From Clostridia bacterium (GTDB lineage Bacteria > Bacillota > Clostridia > Oscillospirales > Acutalibacteraceae), in the NCBI GenBank assembly GCA_017432485.1, contig JAFRJB010000072.1, forward strand, positions 1-61,493: 61,493 nucleotides of DNA, written 5' to 3'. The notes beneath the pieces are model-generated. The model did no database searches. It was not told where the DNA came from and saw only the letters and a program-made list of their open reading frames with translations. Made by a program: the position numbers and the translations under genes. Of the stretch, positions 50,840 to 60,389 are shown one piece after another. Numbering within the stretch: the stretch's first letter is position 1; the number at the start of each line of letters is the position of its first letter.

Positions 50840-53767
50840 ATGGAAAAGAAAAAAAGCAATGTTTTCAAAACACTGTGGCACAGCGATAAAATACTACTGA
50901 GTATTGTTTATTTGCTTAGCACCTGCCTTGTGTCATTCACCGCATTTCGTATGCTGTATATACAGCACAAGCTCTTTGCCGCCGTCGCCGTTGCGGTGGC
51001 CGGTATTGCGCTGATGTTTGCGCTGCTTTACCTGTATATCAAAAAATCCGGCGGTGTTTCTCTCGCCGCGCAAAACATTCGCAAAGGAAAAGTAGTGTGG
51101 TTGAGTATTTTACTCGCCGCCGCCGTTTCTGTTTTTGTGTTCGGCGTGTATACCCTTTCTCCTATCGGCGATTACACGGTGTTGCGCATGGATTTATATC
51201 ACCAATACGGTCCGCTTTTTGCCGAGCTTTACGACAAAATTGCCCAAGGCAAATCTCTGCTCTACTCTTGGAACAGTGCCGGCGGCAGCGGATTTTTGGG
51301 GAACTTTTTCAACTACCTTTCCAGCCCCTTTACCCTGCTGATTTTCTGGTTTAGCAAAACCGAATGTGTGACTACCGGTATTTCCGTTATTGTCTTTGCC
51401 AAGTGCATTGCCGCAGCGGGCACCTTTGCTTATTATCTTAAAAAGAGGTTTTCGCAAAACAGCCTGAGCATCCCGGCTTTTGCGCTGTTATATGCCTTTA
51501 GTGCATACTTTATTGCTTACTTCTGGAATGTGATGTGGCTGGATGCGATGGTGGTTTTCCCGCTCGTGATGTTAGGCATTGAGCGCATCATTGACCGCTC
51601 CGACTCCAAGATTTACTTTTTCTCTTTAATCTATCTGTTTTTAACCAATTATTATATGGCGTATATGGTGTGCATTTTCAGTGTCGTTTACTTTTGCGCC
51701 TACTATCTTTCCAACTATGCGTTCGGCGCTTTATATGTGCCGAAAACCCGCGATTTACCGCGCTTTTCCAAAATCAGACAGTCGCGCCTGCTCTGCTCCG
51801 GCTTGCGCTTTGCCGCAGTATCCGTAGCGGCGGCACTGTGCTGCAGTGCGGTACTCATTCCGATTTATAAAGTACTCAGTGCTTCTTCCGCCACCAACGG
51901 TAATTTCCCGAGCGAAGTGGAGCTCTACTTTGATATTTACGATTTTATCGCGGCACATTTAGCGGCGCTTGAACCGACCGTTCGCAGCAGCGGCGGTGAC
52001 GTGACACCGAATATTTACTGCGGCATTATCACGGTTCTGCTCTACCCGCTGTTTTTACTCAACAAGCGCTTCGGCTGGAAAGACAAACTCATTAACACCC
52101 TGCTCTTAATCGGCATTTTTGTCGTTTGCAATCTTAATGTCACCAATTATATTCTGCACGGTTTCCATTTCCCGAATGATCTGCCCTACCGCTTTTCTTT
52201 CATTTACTCTTTCCTGCTGCTCGTTTGCGCCTATCGCGTGTTCCGCTATATCCGCGATTACGACCATAAAGTTTTGGTCGCCGTCGGCGGTGCGTTTGCA
52301 CTTATTGTTGTCGTTGCCCAAAAATTTGATTTGCGCTATGTCAACAAAACCACCATCTATTTCTCGCTGGCGTTTACACTTGTCTACACCCTGATTTTAT
52401 GCGCGATTGTCAGCAACAAATTCAATAAGGTGCTCACCTGCGTCGTGCTGTGCTGTGCGGTGGTGTGTGAAGTGCTGGTGTGCGATGTGCCGAAGTTTGA
52501 ATTCGGTGTTAGTGAAAGTGAATATGTGGAAGACTATGACGAATACCGCAAAGCAATTTCCGCTGTCACTGAAGCCGATGACAGTTTTTACCGCATGGAG
52601 CTCAGCCATATTCCTTCCGAACTGCGCATGGCGCCCTGTTGGTATGATTACCGCGGCGTTGACTGCTTCTCTTCGATGGCAAGCGAAACCAATGCCAAAA
52701 TGCAAAACCGCTTAGGCAACGCTTCCAACAATATCAACGCGTATATGTACCACTCGCAAACACCGATTTATAATATGATGTATGATATCAAGTACATCGT
52801 TGAAAGCGAGCGCCCGCAGCTTAACACAAAATATTATGATGTTTTACACGGCAATGAAGAGTCCAAAACCACCTACCGCAACAAGTATGACTCCTCTCTC
52901 GGTTTTGCCGTCAATCGCTCGCTGCTCAAAAATTGGAATTCCACCGCGATTTTCAATCGCTTTGAGGTACAGAACGAATTTATCAAGCAGGCAACCGGTA
53001 TTGACAAAGACTGCTTAGAGCCGATTAAAGTCTATACAGACGGTGCCAGCGGCTGTTCCATCACTTCCTTCAACAATGAAGAAGGCGGCAACGGCAAAAT
53101 GACCTTCTCCGTATTTGACGGTAATAAAGCCGCAACCATCGGTTTGAACTTTGATGCCGATAAGAGCGGCAATTACTACCTGTATATCGGCGCGAATGAC
53201 GACATTTACGATGCAAAAATCAAAACCGAATCTTACAGTAAAATTCAGGCCATCGACAATGACCCGTACCTGTTGGATTTAGGTGTGCTCAAGGATGGCG
53301 AAGAAGTCAAAATCACAATGAATGTCGGCGAAGAATGCAGCCAAGGTGAAGCCTATGTTTGGGTGGCAAAACTCAATGATGATGTCTTCAAAAAAGCATA
53401 TGATGTCATCGCTGACGACGGCTTGCTCAAAGTCGAAACCTTTGAAGACACCTACATCAAAGGCGAAGTGACCGCCAAGAAAAATGAAATTCTTTATACT
53501 TCTATCACCTATGACAGCGGCTGGAAGTGTTATGTTGACGGCGTGGAGGTAAAACCCTATAAGATTAACGATTGCTTAATCGGCTTGGAAACCGGTGAAG
53601 GCACCCACACAGTGGAATTTAAATATACGCCTGCCGGATTAAAAGCAGGGGTACTCATCAGCGGTGTAACGATTGCCGCACTCGCGCTCTACTTTATTCT
53701 CAAAAAAGTGATTATTTACTGCATTGGGCGCGCAACAGATAAGCTATTAACACACGAAGAGGATTAG
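50840..53767 (+). CDS. YfhO family polytopic membrane protein
   Basis: 975 residues. About twelve to fourteen membrane segments in the first 560 residues (DLYHQYGPLFAELYDK loop near 118-133, SWNSAGGSGFLGNF near 147, FWNVMWLDAMVVFPL near 230 are YfhO-type loops), then an extracytoplasmic beta-rich domain of about 350 residues (near 570-940; ITYDSGWKCYVDGVEV) and a last membrane segment. YfhO proteins are GT-C fold sugar transferases; in Bacillus and Listeria they glycosylate teichoic acids. The acidic MDLYHQYG loop may hold the active site (inference). TAGGAG lies 12 bases before the ATG. Monocistronic, with its own promoter and terminator. Confidence 0.88.
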   Translation: MEKKKSNVFKTLWHSDKILLSIVYLLSTCLVSFTAFRMLYIQHKLFAAVAVAVAGIALMFALLYLYIKKSGGVSLAAQNIRKGKVVWLSILLAAAVSVFVFGVYTLSPIGDYTVLRMDLYHQYGPLFAELYDKIAQGKSLLYSWNSAGGSGFLGNFFNYLSSPFTLLIFWFSKTECVTTGISVIVFAKCIAAAGTFAYYLKKRFSQNSLSIPAFALLYAFSAYFIAYFWNVMWLDAMVVFPLVMLGIERIIDRSDSKIYFFSLIYLFLTNYYMAYMVCIFSVVYFCAYYLSNYAFGALYVPKTRDLPRFSKIRQSRLLCSGLRFAAVSVAAALCCSAVLIPIYKVLSASSATNGNFPSEVELYFDIYDFIAAHLAALEPTVRSSGGDVTPNIYCGIITVLLYPLFLLNKRFGWKDKLINTLLLIGIFVVCNLNVTNYILHGFHFPNDLPYRFSFIYSFLLLVCAYRVFRYIRDYDHKVLVAVGGAFALIVVVAQKFDLRYVNKTTIYFSLAFTLVYTLILCAIVSNKFNKVLTCVVLCCAVVCEVLVCDVPKFEFGVSESEYVEDYDEYRKAISAVTEADDSFYRMELSHIPSELRMAPCWYDYRGVDCFSSMASETNAKMQNRLGNASNNINAYMYHSQTPIYNMMYDIKYIVESERPQLNTKYYDVLHGNEESKTTYRNKYDSSLGFAVNRSLLKNWNSTAIFNRFEVQNEFIKQATGIDKDCLEPIKVYTDGASGCSITSFNNEEGGNGKMTFSVFDGNKAATIGLNFDADKSGNYYLYIGANDDIYDAKIKTESYSKIQAIDNDPYLLDLGVLKDGEEVKITMNVGEECSQGEAYVWVAKLNDDVFKKAYDVIADDGLLKVETFEDTYIKGEVTAKKNEILYTSITYDSGWKCYVDGVEVKPYKINDCLIGLETGEGTHTVEFKYTPAGLKAGVLISGVTIAALALYFILKKVIIYCIGRATDKLLTHEED

Positions 53768-53769
53768 TC

Positions 53770-53806
53770 AAAACGGCTTAAGAGGGAACTCTTAAGCCGT
53801 TTTTTT
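53770..53806 (+). terminator. Terminator of the YfhO-like gene
   Basis: A 15-bp perfect stem (53770-53784 with 53789-53803), GGAA loop, T-run to 53806. It starts two bases past the stop codon. Confidence 0.92.
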
Positions 53807-53907
53807 AGTAAGCTTGTGTTTTTTATGTTCGTACACACCTTTTCCCCTTTTGTGTAAAAATGAAAAAAATATTACAAATTGGCAACAATTTTCTACACTA
53901 ATGTGCA

Positions 53908-53936
53908 TTGAAAATAGTTGTCGAAACTATTAGAAT
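53908..53936 (+). promoter_or_regulatory. prs: Sigma-A promoter of prs
   Basis: TTGAAA (53908-53913), 17 bases, TAGAAT (53931-53936). Predicted start near 53943, with AGGAGG at 53954-53959 and the ATG at 53968. Confidence 0.75.
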
Positions 53937-53967
53937 AATAATTAGAATACTTTAGGAGGAAAAGATT

Positions 53968-55149
53968 ATGGCTGACGTTCTCACCCGCTTCAATTCACTG
54001 CCCTGCGGACCGATTGGTATTATCGCCATGAAAGGCTGCGAAGAAATTGTTAATAAAATTGACAAATACCTTGTAAAATGGCGCACGGAAAGCACCAGTG
54101 AACTGAAAAATGAAATTGATTTAAAAGGCTATATTCGCGACAGTTACCAAATTCCCGTTTACCTGCCCCGTTTCGGTTCCGGTGAAGCGAAAGGTGTGAT
54201 TCAGTGCAGTGTCAGAGGTATGGACCTCTACATTATCTGCGACTGCTTCAACTACAGTGTAACGTATAAAATGTATGGTCAGGAAGTGCCGATGAGCCCG
54301 GATGACCACTTTGCCGATTTAAAGAGAGTCATAGCCGCTGCCGGCGGTCACGCAAAGAGAATTACGGTTGTGATGCCGATGCTTTATGAAGGCAGACAAC
54401 ACAAGCGCTCCGGCAGAGAGAGTTTAGACTGCGCACTTGCTTTGCAAGAACTTGCCACCATGGGTGTAGAAAACATCATCACCTTTGATGCGCACGACCC
54501 GCGCGTATCCAACGCCATTCCTCTTAAAAGTTTTGAAAATGTGCGCACCAATTACCAAATGATTAAGGCGCTTATTCGCGAAGTGCCGGATATCAAAATC
54601 GATAAAGAGCACCTGACCATCATTTCCCCCGATGAGGGCGGTCTCGGCAGATGTATTTTCTATGCCAATGTGTTAGGGCTCGAGCTCGGTATGTTCTACA
54701 AGAGAAGAGACTATTCGCAGATTGTTGACGGCAGAAACAAAATCATCTCTCACGAATATCTCGGCTCCGATTTAGCGGGCAAAGATGTCATTATTGTTGA
54801 CGATATGATTTCTTCCGGTGACTCTATGATTGACGTGGCAAAGCAGTTAAAAGCGCGCAATGCCAACAGAGTGTTTATCTGCTCCGCGTTCGGTCTGTTC
54901 TGCAACGGTTTGGAAACCTTTGACAAGGCATATGAAGAAGGCTTATTTACCAAGTGCTTTACCACCAACACCATTTACCGCACGGATGAGCTCAAACAGC
55001 GCGAGTGGTACTGTGAAGTGGATATGAGTAAATTCATCTCCTACATTGTTGAGGTGTTAAACCATGATGCTTCCATTGAAAGCTTCATCATTACCAAAGA
55101 CAGAATTGAAAACCTCTTAGTGCGCAAAGGCTATAAGACAGAAGAATAA
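53968..55149 (+). CDS. prs: Ribose-phosphate pyrophosphokinase, long clostridial form
   Basis: 393 residues against about 315 for the classical enzyme. A phosphoribosyltransferase-type fold with MPMLYEGRQHKRSGRESLDC near 134-153 (the ATP loop), ITFDAHDPRVSNAI near 171, SPDEGGLGRCIFYANVLG near 223 and the PRPP loop DVIIVDDMISSGDSM near 271. It makes PRPP from ribose 5-phosphate and ATP for purine, pyrimidine, histidine and NAD synthesis. The extra length lies in an N-terminal extension (first 50 residues) and a C-terminal tail, a form known in Clostridia. AGGAGG lies eight bases before the ATG. Monocistronic. Confidence 0.92.
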   Translation: MADVLTRFNSLPCGPIGIIAMKGCEEIVNKIDKYLVKWRTESTSELKNEIDLKGYIRDSYQIPVYLPRFGSGEAKGVIQCSVRGMDLYIICDCFNYSVTYKMYGQEVPMSPDDHFADLKRVIAAAGGHAKRITVVMPMLYEGRQHKRSGRESLDCALALQELATMGVENIITFDAHDPRVSNAIPLKSFENVRTNYQMIKALIREVPDIKIDKEHLTIISPDEGGLGRCIFYANVLGLELGMFYKRRDYSQIVDGRNKIISHEYLGSDLAGKDVIIVDDMISSGDSMIDVAKQLKARNANRVFICSAFGLFCNGLETFDKAYEEGLFTKCFTTNTIYRTDELKQREWYCEVDMSKFISYIVEVLNHDASIESFIITKDRIENLLVRKGYKTEE

Positions 55150-55151
55150 AA

Positions 55152-55190
55152 AATCACCCAAGGAAAATTCTTCCTTGGGTGATTCTTTCA
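55152..55190 (+). terminator. Terminator of prs
   Basis: AATCACCCAAGGAA (55152-55165) pairs with 55171-55184 around a five-base loop; the following CTTTC is a weak T-run. Confidence 0.75.
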
Positions 55191-55221
55191 TAGACTACAG
55201 ATTACAGAAAACAGATGACAG

Positions 55222-55252
55222 AAAAAAACCGGCAGGTACACCTGCCGGTTTT
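55222..55252 (-). terminator. Terminator of the dockerin-protein gene
   Basis: AAAACCGGCAGG (55225-55236) pairs with 55241-55252 around TACA; on the minus strand seven T follow. It lies ten bases past the stop. Between this and the prs terminator is a short ACAGA-rich repeat (55194-55221). Confidence 0.9.
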
Positions 55253-55261
55253 TCAGTTTTC

Positions 55262-56785
55262 TCAAAGCGGTAAAGTCGGTGTCGTAAAGTCTTCGGGAAG
55301 AGACTCGGAGAATTCACCGTAGTTGGCACTTGCCAATACAATAGAAGTATCGCCGAAGCCGACCACGCCGTCTTTATCAATATCGTAGTTCGGGTTATCC
55401 GACATATAGATGCCTTCCGTCAAGAGCGCTGCGATATCATTCACATTAATCTTGCCGTCTCTCGTCACATCTCCGATCGGTTCATACACATCCGTACTGC
55501 CGGTATACTCTTCTTGGAAATCGGCAGTATCTATTTTAACAGTGTCAGCTTTAATCGTTAAACCAAATTGGGAAACAATATAGACTTCATAAGTGCCTGC
55601 TGCCATATCGGTCGCGGTAAACACACCGTTATCGGACTTCAGGGTATATTTCTTGGTATCGCCTTTAAATAAGTACATGGTGGCATCGTATCCGTCAACC
55701 TGGTCATAGGTATAGGTCAGCGAGAAAATGTCATCGAGCGGAATAAACTTAAACACATCACTCTTTGCGTAGTCATAAATGCAGTTTGTCGCGCTCTTGT
55801 CGGCATTATACTTATAAGATGTGATAATCATATCCTCATACTTCTGCAAGGATAAATCAGCATCATAGTAATAACCGATTGCCTTCGCTCCGATTTCCAC
55901 AATACTTCTGTAAACTTTAAAGTTCTCAATCGGGCAGCCTAAAAACGCGCCTGCTTTGAGCACGACATTCTTCGCATCCTGCGGAATGATTACACTGGTT
56001 AAGGATGCATTATTAAAGAATGCATAGGAGTTAATCAGTTTAATCTTTGAGCCGAAAGTAACACTTTGCAGCCCGCAGTTTAAGAACGCATAGTTGCCGA
56101 TATTGCCGATAGGTGCTGCCGACATATCAATGCTTGTTAAAGCGGTACAGCCCTCAAAGCAACGCTCCGGAATTGACGTGACACCGGCGGGAATGGTTAC
56201 ATTTGTTACTAAGGAACAATCTTGGAAAGCATATTTCTCAAACGACGTAACAGAACTCAAAATGGAATTATCACTGCTCGCAATGGGGTGTAATATCAGT
56301 TTTGTTTTCGCCGCATTATACAATGTGCCGTTATAAGAAGCATAGGTTGTATTCTGGTCATCTACCTCAATGCTCTGCAAAGTCGGCGCACGCAGAGAAT
56401 CCATATCCAATTCTTCTACGTATCTGGCGACTTTCAACTTCGTAATGCTTTGCGCATAGTTATCCAGTGCAGTGGAATCCAACGCTGTGACATAAGCATA
56501 ATTGACGCCGAACGGGTCGGGAGCATCGTTGTCATCATCCGGAATAGAGGCATTGGTGGGTGCATCAATCTTCTTTTCATCATCCCAACAAAGACTCAAC
56601 GGAATGGTCACTTCCGTGCTCGGGGAAGACGGTATTCTGATATTGACGATGCGCGCACCGCCGTCTTCAATATAAAATTCAAAAATACCGTCGCGGTAAT
56701 ACTGGGTGCTGCCTGCAAAAGCAACCACACTCAAACAGGAAAGAACCATGACGGTTACCAGAACAATACTAAGGATTTTTTTCAT
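55262..56785 (-). CDS. Secreted leucine-rich-repeat protein with dockerin-like C-terminus
   Basis: 507 residues. Signal peptide (MKKILSIVLVTVMVLSCLSVVAFAG). Residues about 165-330 are BspA-type leucine-rich repeats (SFEKYAFQDCSLVTNVTIPAG, IPERCFEGCTALTSIDMS, IGNYAFLNCGLQSVTFGS, INSYAFFNNASLTSVIIP). A beta-rich domain follows. The tail (near 440-495) has two dockerin-type calcium loops, GDVTRDGKINVNDIAALL and DIDKDGVVGFGDTSIVLA. Dockerins bind cohesins, so the protein may be part of a cell-surface or secreted complex. No cohesin gene is in the window. GAGGTG precedes the ATG; it lies 14 bp after the glycerophosphodiesterase gene and is probably co-transcribed with it. Confidence 0.87.
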   Translation of the reverse strand: MKKILSIVLVTVMVLSCLSVVAFAGSTQYYRDGIFEFYIEDGGARIVNIRIPSSPSTEVTIPLSLCWDDEKKIDAPTNASIPDDDNDAPDPFGVNYAYVTALDSTALDNYAQSITKLKVARYVEELDMDSLRAPTLQSIEVDDQNTTYASYNGTLYNAAKTKLILHPIASSDNSILSSVTSFEKYAFQDCSLVTNVTIPAGVTSIPERCFEGCTALTSIDMSAAPIGNIGNYAFLNCGLQSVTFGSKIKLINSYAFFNNASLTSVIIPQDAKNVVLKAGAFLGCPIENFKVYRSIVEIGAKAIGYYYDADLSLQKYEDMIITSYKYNADKSATNCIYDYAKSDVFKFIPLDDIFSLTYTYDQVDGYDATMYLFKGDTKKYTLKSDNGVFTATDMAAGTYEVYIVSQFGLTIKADTVKIDTADFQEEYTGSTDVYEPIGDVTRDGKINVNDIAALLTEGIYMSDNPNYDIDKDGVVGFGDTSIVLASANYGEFSESLPEDFTTPTLPL

Positions 56786-56799
56786 TATAACACCTCTTG

Positions 56800-57564
56800 T
56801 CAGTCACACACTTCTTTGACTGCTTTACTGATAATATCGGGCTTATTGGTAATAATGCACTTTACACCGCGCTGCGCACACAACTGTGCAACATACGGTT
56901 TGTCAACTGTCCAAACCGCAACGCCAAGCCCTTGTTGTGTGAATTTTTCGATAATGCCTTCTTCACACAAATAGTGAATATGCGGGTTTGCAAAATCAAA
57001 ACCCTGCGCGGCAAGATATGCGGGTGCATCTTTGAGGATATCGTAAATCTCGATTTGGTCGACTTCCGCCTCATCGTATAACCCGCCGATTAACATTTCG
57101 GGGCAAAGAACACGCGCTTTTTGAAGCAGTTGATAGTCAAAGCTTGAAAGCAATACCCTATCCACCATTTTATGCTTCTTTACCGCCTCAATTGTTTTTT
57201 CCACAATGAGAGAATCCACTTTTTGCGCCTGCTTTAATTCTAAATTAATCAAACGCATCGAGCGGTCTGCTATTTCCAGGCACTCATCCAATGAAAGGAT
57301 TTTTTCTCCCTTAAACTCTTCCCCTTTCCAAGAACCGAAATCAAACTGCCGCAGTTCCTCAAAAGTCATTTCTTCCACGTTGCCGTGGCCGTTGGAGTTG
57401 CGGTCAATCTCATAATTGTGCTGAATCACGGGGACACCGTCTTTGGTTAAATGGATATCGGTTTCCACACCGTCAGCACCTTGCTTGACGGCTAATTCAA
57501 AAGCGGCTCTTGTGTTGTCGGGTGCATAGGCACTCGCACCGCGGTGCCCTAATACTAAAGACAT
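56800..57564 (-). CDS. Glycerophosphodiester phosphodiesterase
   Basis: 254 residues, one GDPD barrel: LGHRGASAYAPDNTRAAFELA near residue 5 (catalytic His), GADGVETDIHLTKDGVPVIQHN near 30-51 (Glu, Asp and second His), NLELKQAQ near 100. It has no signal peptide, so it is the cytosolic UgpQ type, splitting glycerophosphodiesters to glycerol 3-phosphate and an alcohol. AAGGA lies before the ATG, with a strong promoter upstream. Confidence 0.93.
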   Translation of the reverse strand: MSLVLGHRGASAYAPDNTRAAFELAVKQGADGVETDIHLTKDGVPVIQHNYEIDRNSNGHGNVEEMTFEELRQFDFGSWKGEEFKGEKILSLDECLEIADRSMRLINLELKQAQKVDSLIVEKTIEAVKKHKMVDRVLLSSFDYQLLQKARVLCPEMLIGGLYDEAEVDQIEIYDILKDAPAYLAAQGFDFANPHIHYLCEEGIIEKFTQQGLGVAVWTVDKPYVAQLCAQRGVKCIITNKPDIISKAVKEVCD

Positions 57565-57623
57565 TTGCTATATCCTTCTTCTCATACATATTGATTAACA
57601 ATTTTATCTTATTAACCAATCTA

Positions 57624-57652
57624 ATTATATAAAGATATAACAATAATTTCAA
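57624..57652 (-). promoter_or_regulatory. Sigma-A promoter of the glycerophosphodiesterase gene
   Basis: On the minus strand TTGAAA (57647-57652), 17 bases, TATAAT (57624-57629), a near-consensus promoter in the gap after spoIIR. Predicted leader about 55 bases. Confidence 0.8.
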
Positions 57653-57670
57653 TAGTAAATTGTAAAAAAC

Positions 57671-58267
57671 TTATAACCAATTTATGAATTTTTCATATAT
57701 TTCCACACATTTAAAGCGCACTTCAAATTGGGGGTCGGAAAAAATGAGCTGTTTTTCCTCTTCACTCAGGTTCTCGGCAGCATTAGCAGCACTTGCCGCC
57801 AAGCACATTTGCGGAAACATCACGCACCACCAATTATGCCCTTCTCCGTTGCCGATAACAATGCGCACCGCCTCGTATTCCCCTGCCGGCAAGGTAAAAT
57901 CGCGGTAATAGCGCGTTTGAAAAAAGGATTTTTCCAATGTCACTTCAACCGCTGCATTTGAACCGTTTTGGCGCAGTGTGCGAAGCGCCGTTTGGCGCAT
58001 CGCTTCAAGGTTTGCGGCAGCTTTCGCCTTTGCCTGCTCCACTGTGTTGACATTATCAAAAATGTCGCCGTTTTCGCGCAAAACGGCATCACGCACCAGA
58101 TACTTGAGCTCTTGGTCTTGTGCCGTATCCGAATTTGCCAAAATATGCAGGCGCAGCACATCTTGGCGCACCTCCCGGCAGCAAAGCCCGAAACTCAGGA
58201 TATTCAAACCGATGCAAAGCACCAATACCGCGCACAAAACCGCTTCCACTCTTTTAAAATATTTCAT
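57671..58267 (-). CDS. spoIIR: Stage II sporulation protein R
   Basis: 198 residues. An N-terminal membrane or signal segment (AVLCAVLVLCIGLNILSFG), then the family signature LRLHILANSDTAQDQELKYLVRDAVL near residues 39-62 and NWWCVMFPQMCLA near 145. SpoIIR is made in the forespore under sigma-F and secreted to trigger the SpoIIGA protease, which activates sigma-E in the mother cell. No sigma-F site was clearly seen. The start lies 30 bp after the ispE terminator. Confidence 0.93.
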   Translation of the reverse strand: MKYFKRVEAVLCAVLVLCIGLNILSFGLCCREVRQDVLRLHILANSDTAQDQELKYLVRDAVLRENGDIFDNVNTVEQAKAKAAANLEAMRQTALRTLRQNGSNAAVEVTLEKSFFQTRYYRDFTLPAGEYEAVRIVIGNGEGHNWWCVMFPQMCLAASAANAAENLSEEEKQLIFSDPQFEVRFKCVEIYEKFINWL

Positions 58268-58297
58268 ACCAATCTCACTTTCGCTTCAAAATTGCGG

Positions 58298-58328
58298 CAA
58301 AAAAATGCCGACACTCAAAGTATCGGCA
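58298..58328 (-). terminator. Terminator after ispE
   Basis: TGCCGATAC/GTGTCGGCA stem (58328-58306), five-base loop, then seven T on the minus strand. It ends the lrp, aminotransferase, ispE transcript. Confidence 0.85.
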
Positions 58329-58357
58329 AAAATTGGTAAAGTATTCCATTGTACAGC

Positions 58358-59218
58358 TTAGTCCTCTATAATCTTGCAGCCGTAGTAAGTAGGCGTGCAC
58401 AAGAAAGACTCTTCAAAATCAACTTGTAATTCCTCTAAAGCAGCGCGCGCTTTTTCTTCGGTTTCAAAAATGCCGAAAATGGAAGGTCCGCTGCCGCTCA
58501 TACAAGAACCGAGCGCCCCGTGCTTGCGCATTACCGCTTTAATCGCCGGCCGCTCGCCGACTTCGATAAACTGCTCAAACACATTTTCGCTTAGGCGCGC
58601 AGTTTCTTTTAAATCGGAAAACTGAATGGCGCGCACAATCCCCTTTTGGTCGGGCTTTCTGCGCCAACCGATAGCGTCATACGCGGCATAGGCTTCGGCA
58701 GTGGAAACATCCTTATGGGGTTTTACAATGACAATATAACAATCCTCTATCGGGCGAATGAGTTCCATTTTATCACCGATACCGCGGCAAATTCTGGTTT
58801 TGCCCACAATACAAAACGGCACATCTGCGCCTACTTTTGCACCGATGTCGCACAGTTCATAATAGTGCATATCGGTTTGATAGAGCGCATCCAGTGCCAC
58901 AATCACGGCAGCACCGTCGGCACTGCCGCCGGCAAGCCCCGCTTGCGAGGGAATATGCTTTTGAATGTCAATGCACGCACCGCCTTTAATACCGGTCGCT
59001 TCAAAAAACGCCAGCGCCGCTTTATAAGCAATATTGCGCTCATCACAGGGAATAGCGGCATCCGAACAAGTTAAGGAAAGTGCATCGGCTTTTTCCACGC
59101 TGACTTCATCTGCCAAACTGACAGACTGCATCACCATATACAAATCATGGTAACCGTCGGCGCGTTTTCCCAAGATATCAAGCATCAAATTGATTTTTGC
59201 ACATGCTTTAACTTTCAT
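58358..59218 (-). CDS. ispE: 4-diphosphocytidyl-2-C-methyl-D-erythritol kinase
   Basis: 286 residues from the ATG at 59218, which has GGAG nine bases upstream; a TTG five codons earlier is less likely. GHMP kinase motifs: ACAKINLMLDILGKRADGYHDL at the N-terminus, HIPSQAGLAGGSADGAAVI near 90 and GSCMSGSGPSIFGIF near 250. It phosphorylates CDP-methylerythritol in the MEP pathway that dxs starts. It overlaps the aminotransferase gene by 11 bases. Confidence 0.95.
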   Translation of the reverse strand: MKVKACAKINLMLDILGKRADGYHDLYMVMQSVSLADEVSVEKADALSLTCSDAAIPCDERNIAYKAALAFFEATGIKGGACIDIQKHIPSQAGLAGGSADGAAVIVALDALYQTDMHYYELCDIGAKVGADVPFCIVGKTRICRGIGDKMELIRPIEDCYIVIVKPHKDVSTAEAYAAYDAIGWRRKPDQKGIVRAIQFSDLKETARLSENVFEQFIEVGERPAIKAVMRKHGALGSCMSGSGPSIFGIFETEEKARAALEELQVDFEESFLCTPTYYGCKIIED

Positions 59219-60389
59219 TTTTGATTTCTCCAAGAAACTCCTTAATGCGCTTCAAAGCAATTTTGATGTGCTCAATGGAGTAGCAGTAACTGACACGGAT
59301 AAACCCTTCTCCGCTCTCGCCGAAGGCAGTTCCGGGCACCACGGCAACGCGCTTTTGTTTGAGTAGTTTTTCGCAGAATACATCGGAACTCAAGCCTGTG
59401 GACTGAATGGACGGGAAACAGTAAAATGCGCCTTCCGGCTCAAAACATTCTAATCCCATTTGGCGAAATGCATTCACAATGTAACGCCTGCGGTAATCAT
59501 ATTCCGCTTTCATTTGTTCTGTATCATCTTGCCCGTTTTTGAGTGCCTCTATCGCGGCATACTGCGAAGTGGTCGGCGCGGACATAATGGCAAATTGGTG
59601 GAGCTTTGTCATCTGCTTAATAATAGGCTGCGGTCCCATTGCATAACCCAAGCGCCAGCCGGTCATGGAGAAGGTTTTGGAAAAACCGTTGACCACCACG
59701 GTGCGCTCCTTCATACCGGGCAAAGTGGCAATAGAAACATGGTCTTTGCCGCCATAGGTCAGGTTCGCGTAGATTTCATCGGAAAGCACTAAAATATCCG
59801 TATCGCGAATGACTGAGGCAATTTCTTCCAATTCCGTGCGCTCCATAATCGCGCCTGTCGGGTTATTGGGAAACGGCAGCACCACTGCCTTGGTTTTAGG
59901 TGTAATTGCCGCTTTGAGTGCCTGTGCAGTCACTTTAAAGCGGTCTTTTTGCTCGGTAACAAGGGCAACGGGAACACCGCCGCACACACTGACAATCGGG
60001 TTATAGCACACGAAGCTCGGCTCGGGCACAATCACTTCATCACCGGGATTGATCACGGCGCGCAGGAATAAATCAATACCCTCGCTGCCGCCGACCGTGA
60101 CAACGACCTCTTTTTGATAGTCATATTCTAAATCATAGTTGCTTTTTGCATATTTGCAAATCTCTTTGCGCAGCTCCAACAGCCCGGCATTTGCCGTATA
60201 ACGCGTTTTGCCGCTGTCAAGGTTTTCCACCGCTGCCCGGCGAATGTGCCAAGGGGTCAAAAAATCCGGTTCGCCCACACCAAGCGAAATGACATCGTGC
60301 ATCTGCTCCGCCAAGTCAAAAAACTTGCGGATGCCGGATGGTTTGATATGCAAAAGATTTTGGTTTAATAATTGATCGTATTGTATCAT
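59208..60389 (-). CDS. Class I/II aminotransferase (AlaT-like)
   Basis: 393 residues of PLP fold type I: SLGVGEPDFLTPWHIR near 35, the PLP lysine in VNGFSKTFSMTGWRLGYAMGP near 230, VVLPFPNNPTGAIMER near 170, and the C-terminal EGFIRVSYCYSIEHIKIAL with the substrate-carboxylate Arg. Its overlap (ATGA) with an Lrp-type regulator repeats the alaR-alaT pair of Bacillus subtilis, so alanine transamination is the best guess, though aspartate or aromatic substrates cannot be excluded. Confidence 0.9.
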   Translation of the reverse strand: MIQYDQLLNQNLLHIKPSGIRKFFDLAEQMHDVISLGVGEPDFLTPWHIRRAAVENLDSGKTRYTANAGLLELRKEICKYAKSNYDLEYDYQKEVVVTVGGSEGIDLFLRAVINPGDEVIVPEPSFVCYNPIVSVCGGVPVALVTEQKDRFKVTAQALKAAITPKTKAVVLPFPNNPTGAIMERTELEEIASVIRDTDILVLSDEIYANLTYGGKDHVSIATLPGMKERTVVVNGFSKTFSMTGWRLGYAMGPQPIIKQMTKLHQFAIMSAPTTSQYAAIEALKNGQDDTEQMKAEYDYRRRYIVNAFRQMGLECFEPEGAFYCFPSIQSTGLSSDVFCEKLLKQKRVAVVPGTAFGESGEGFIRVSYCYSIEHIKIALKRIKEFLGEIKNES

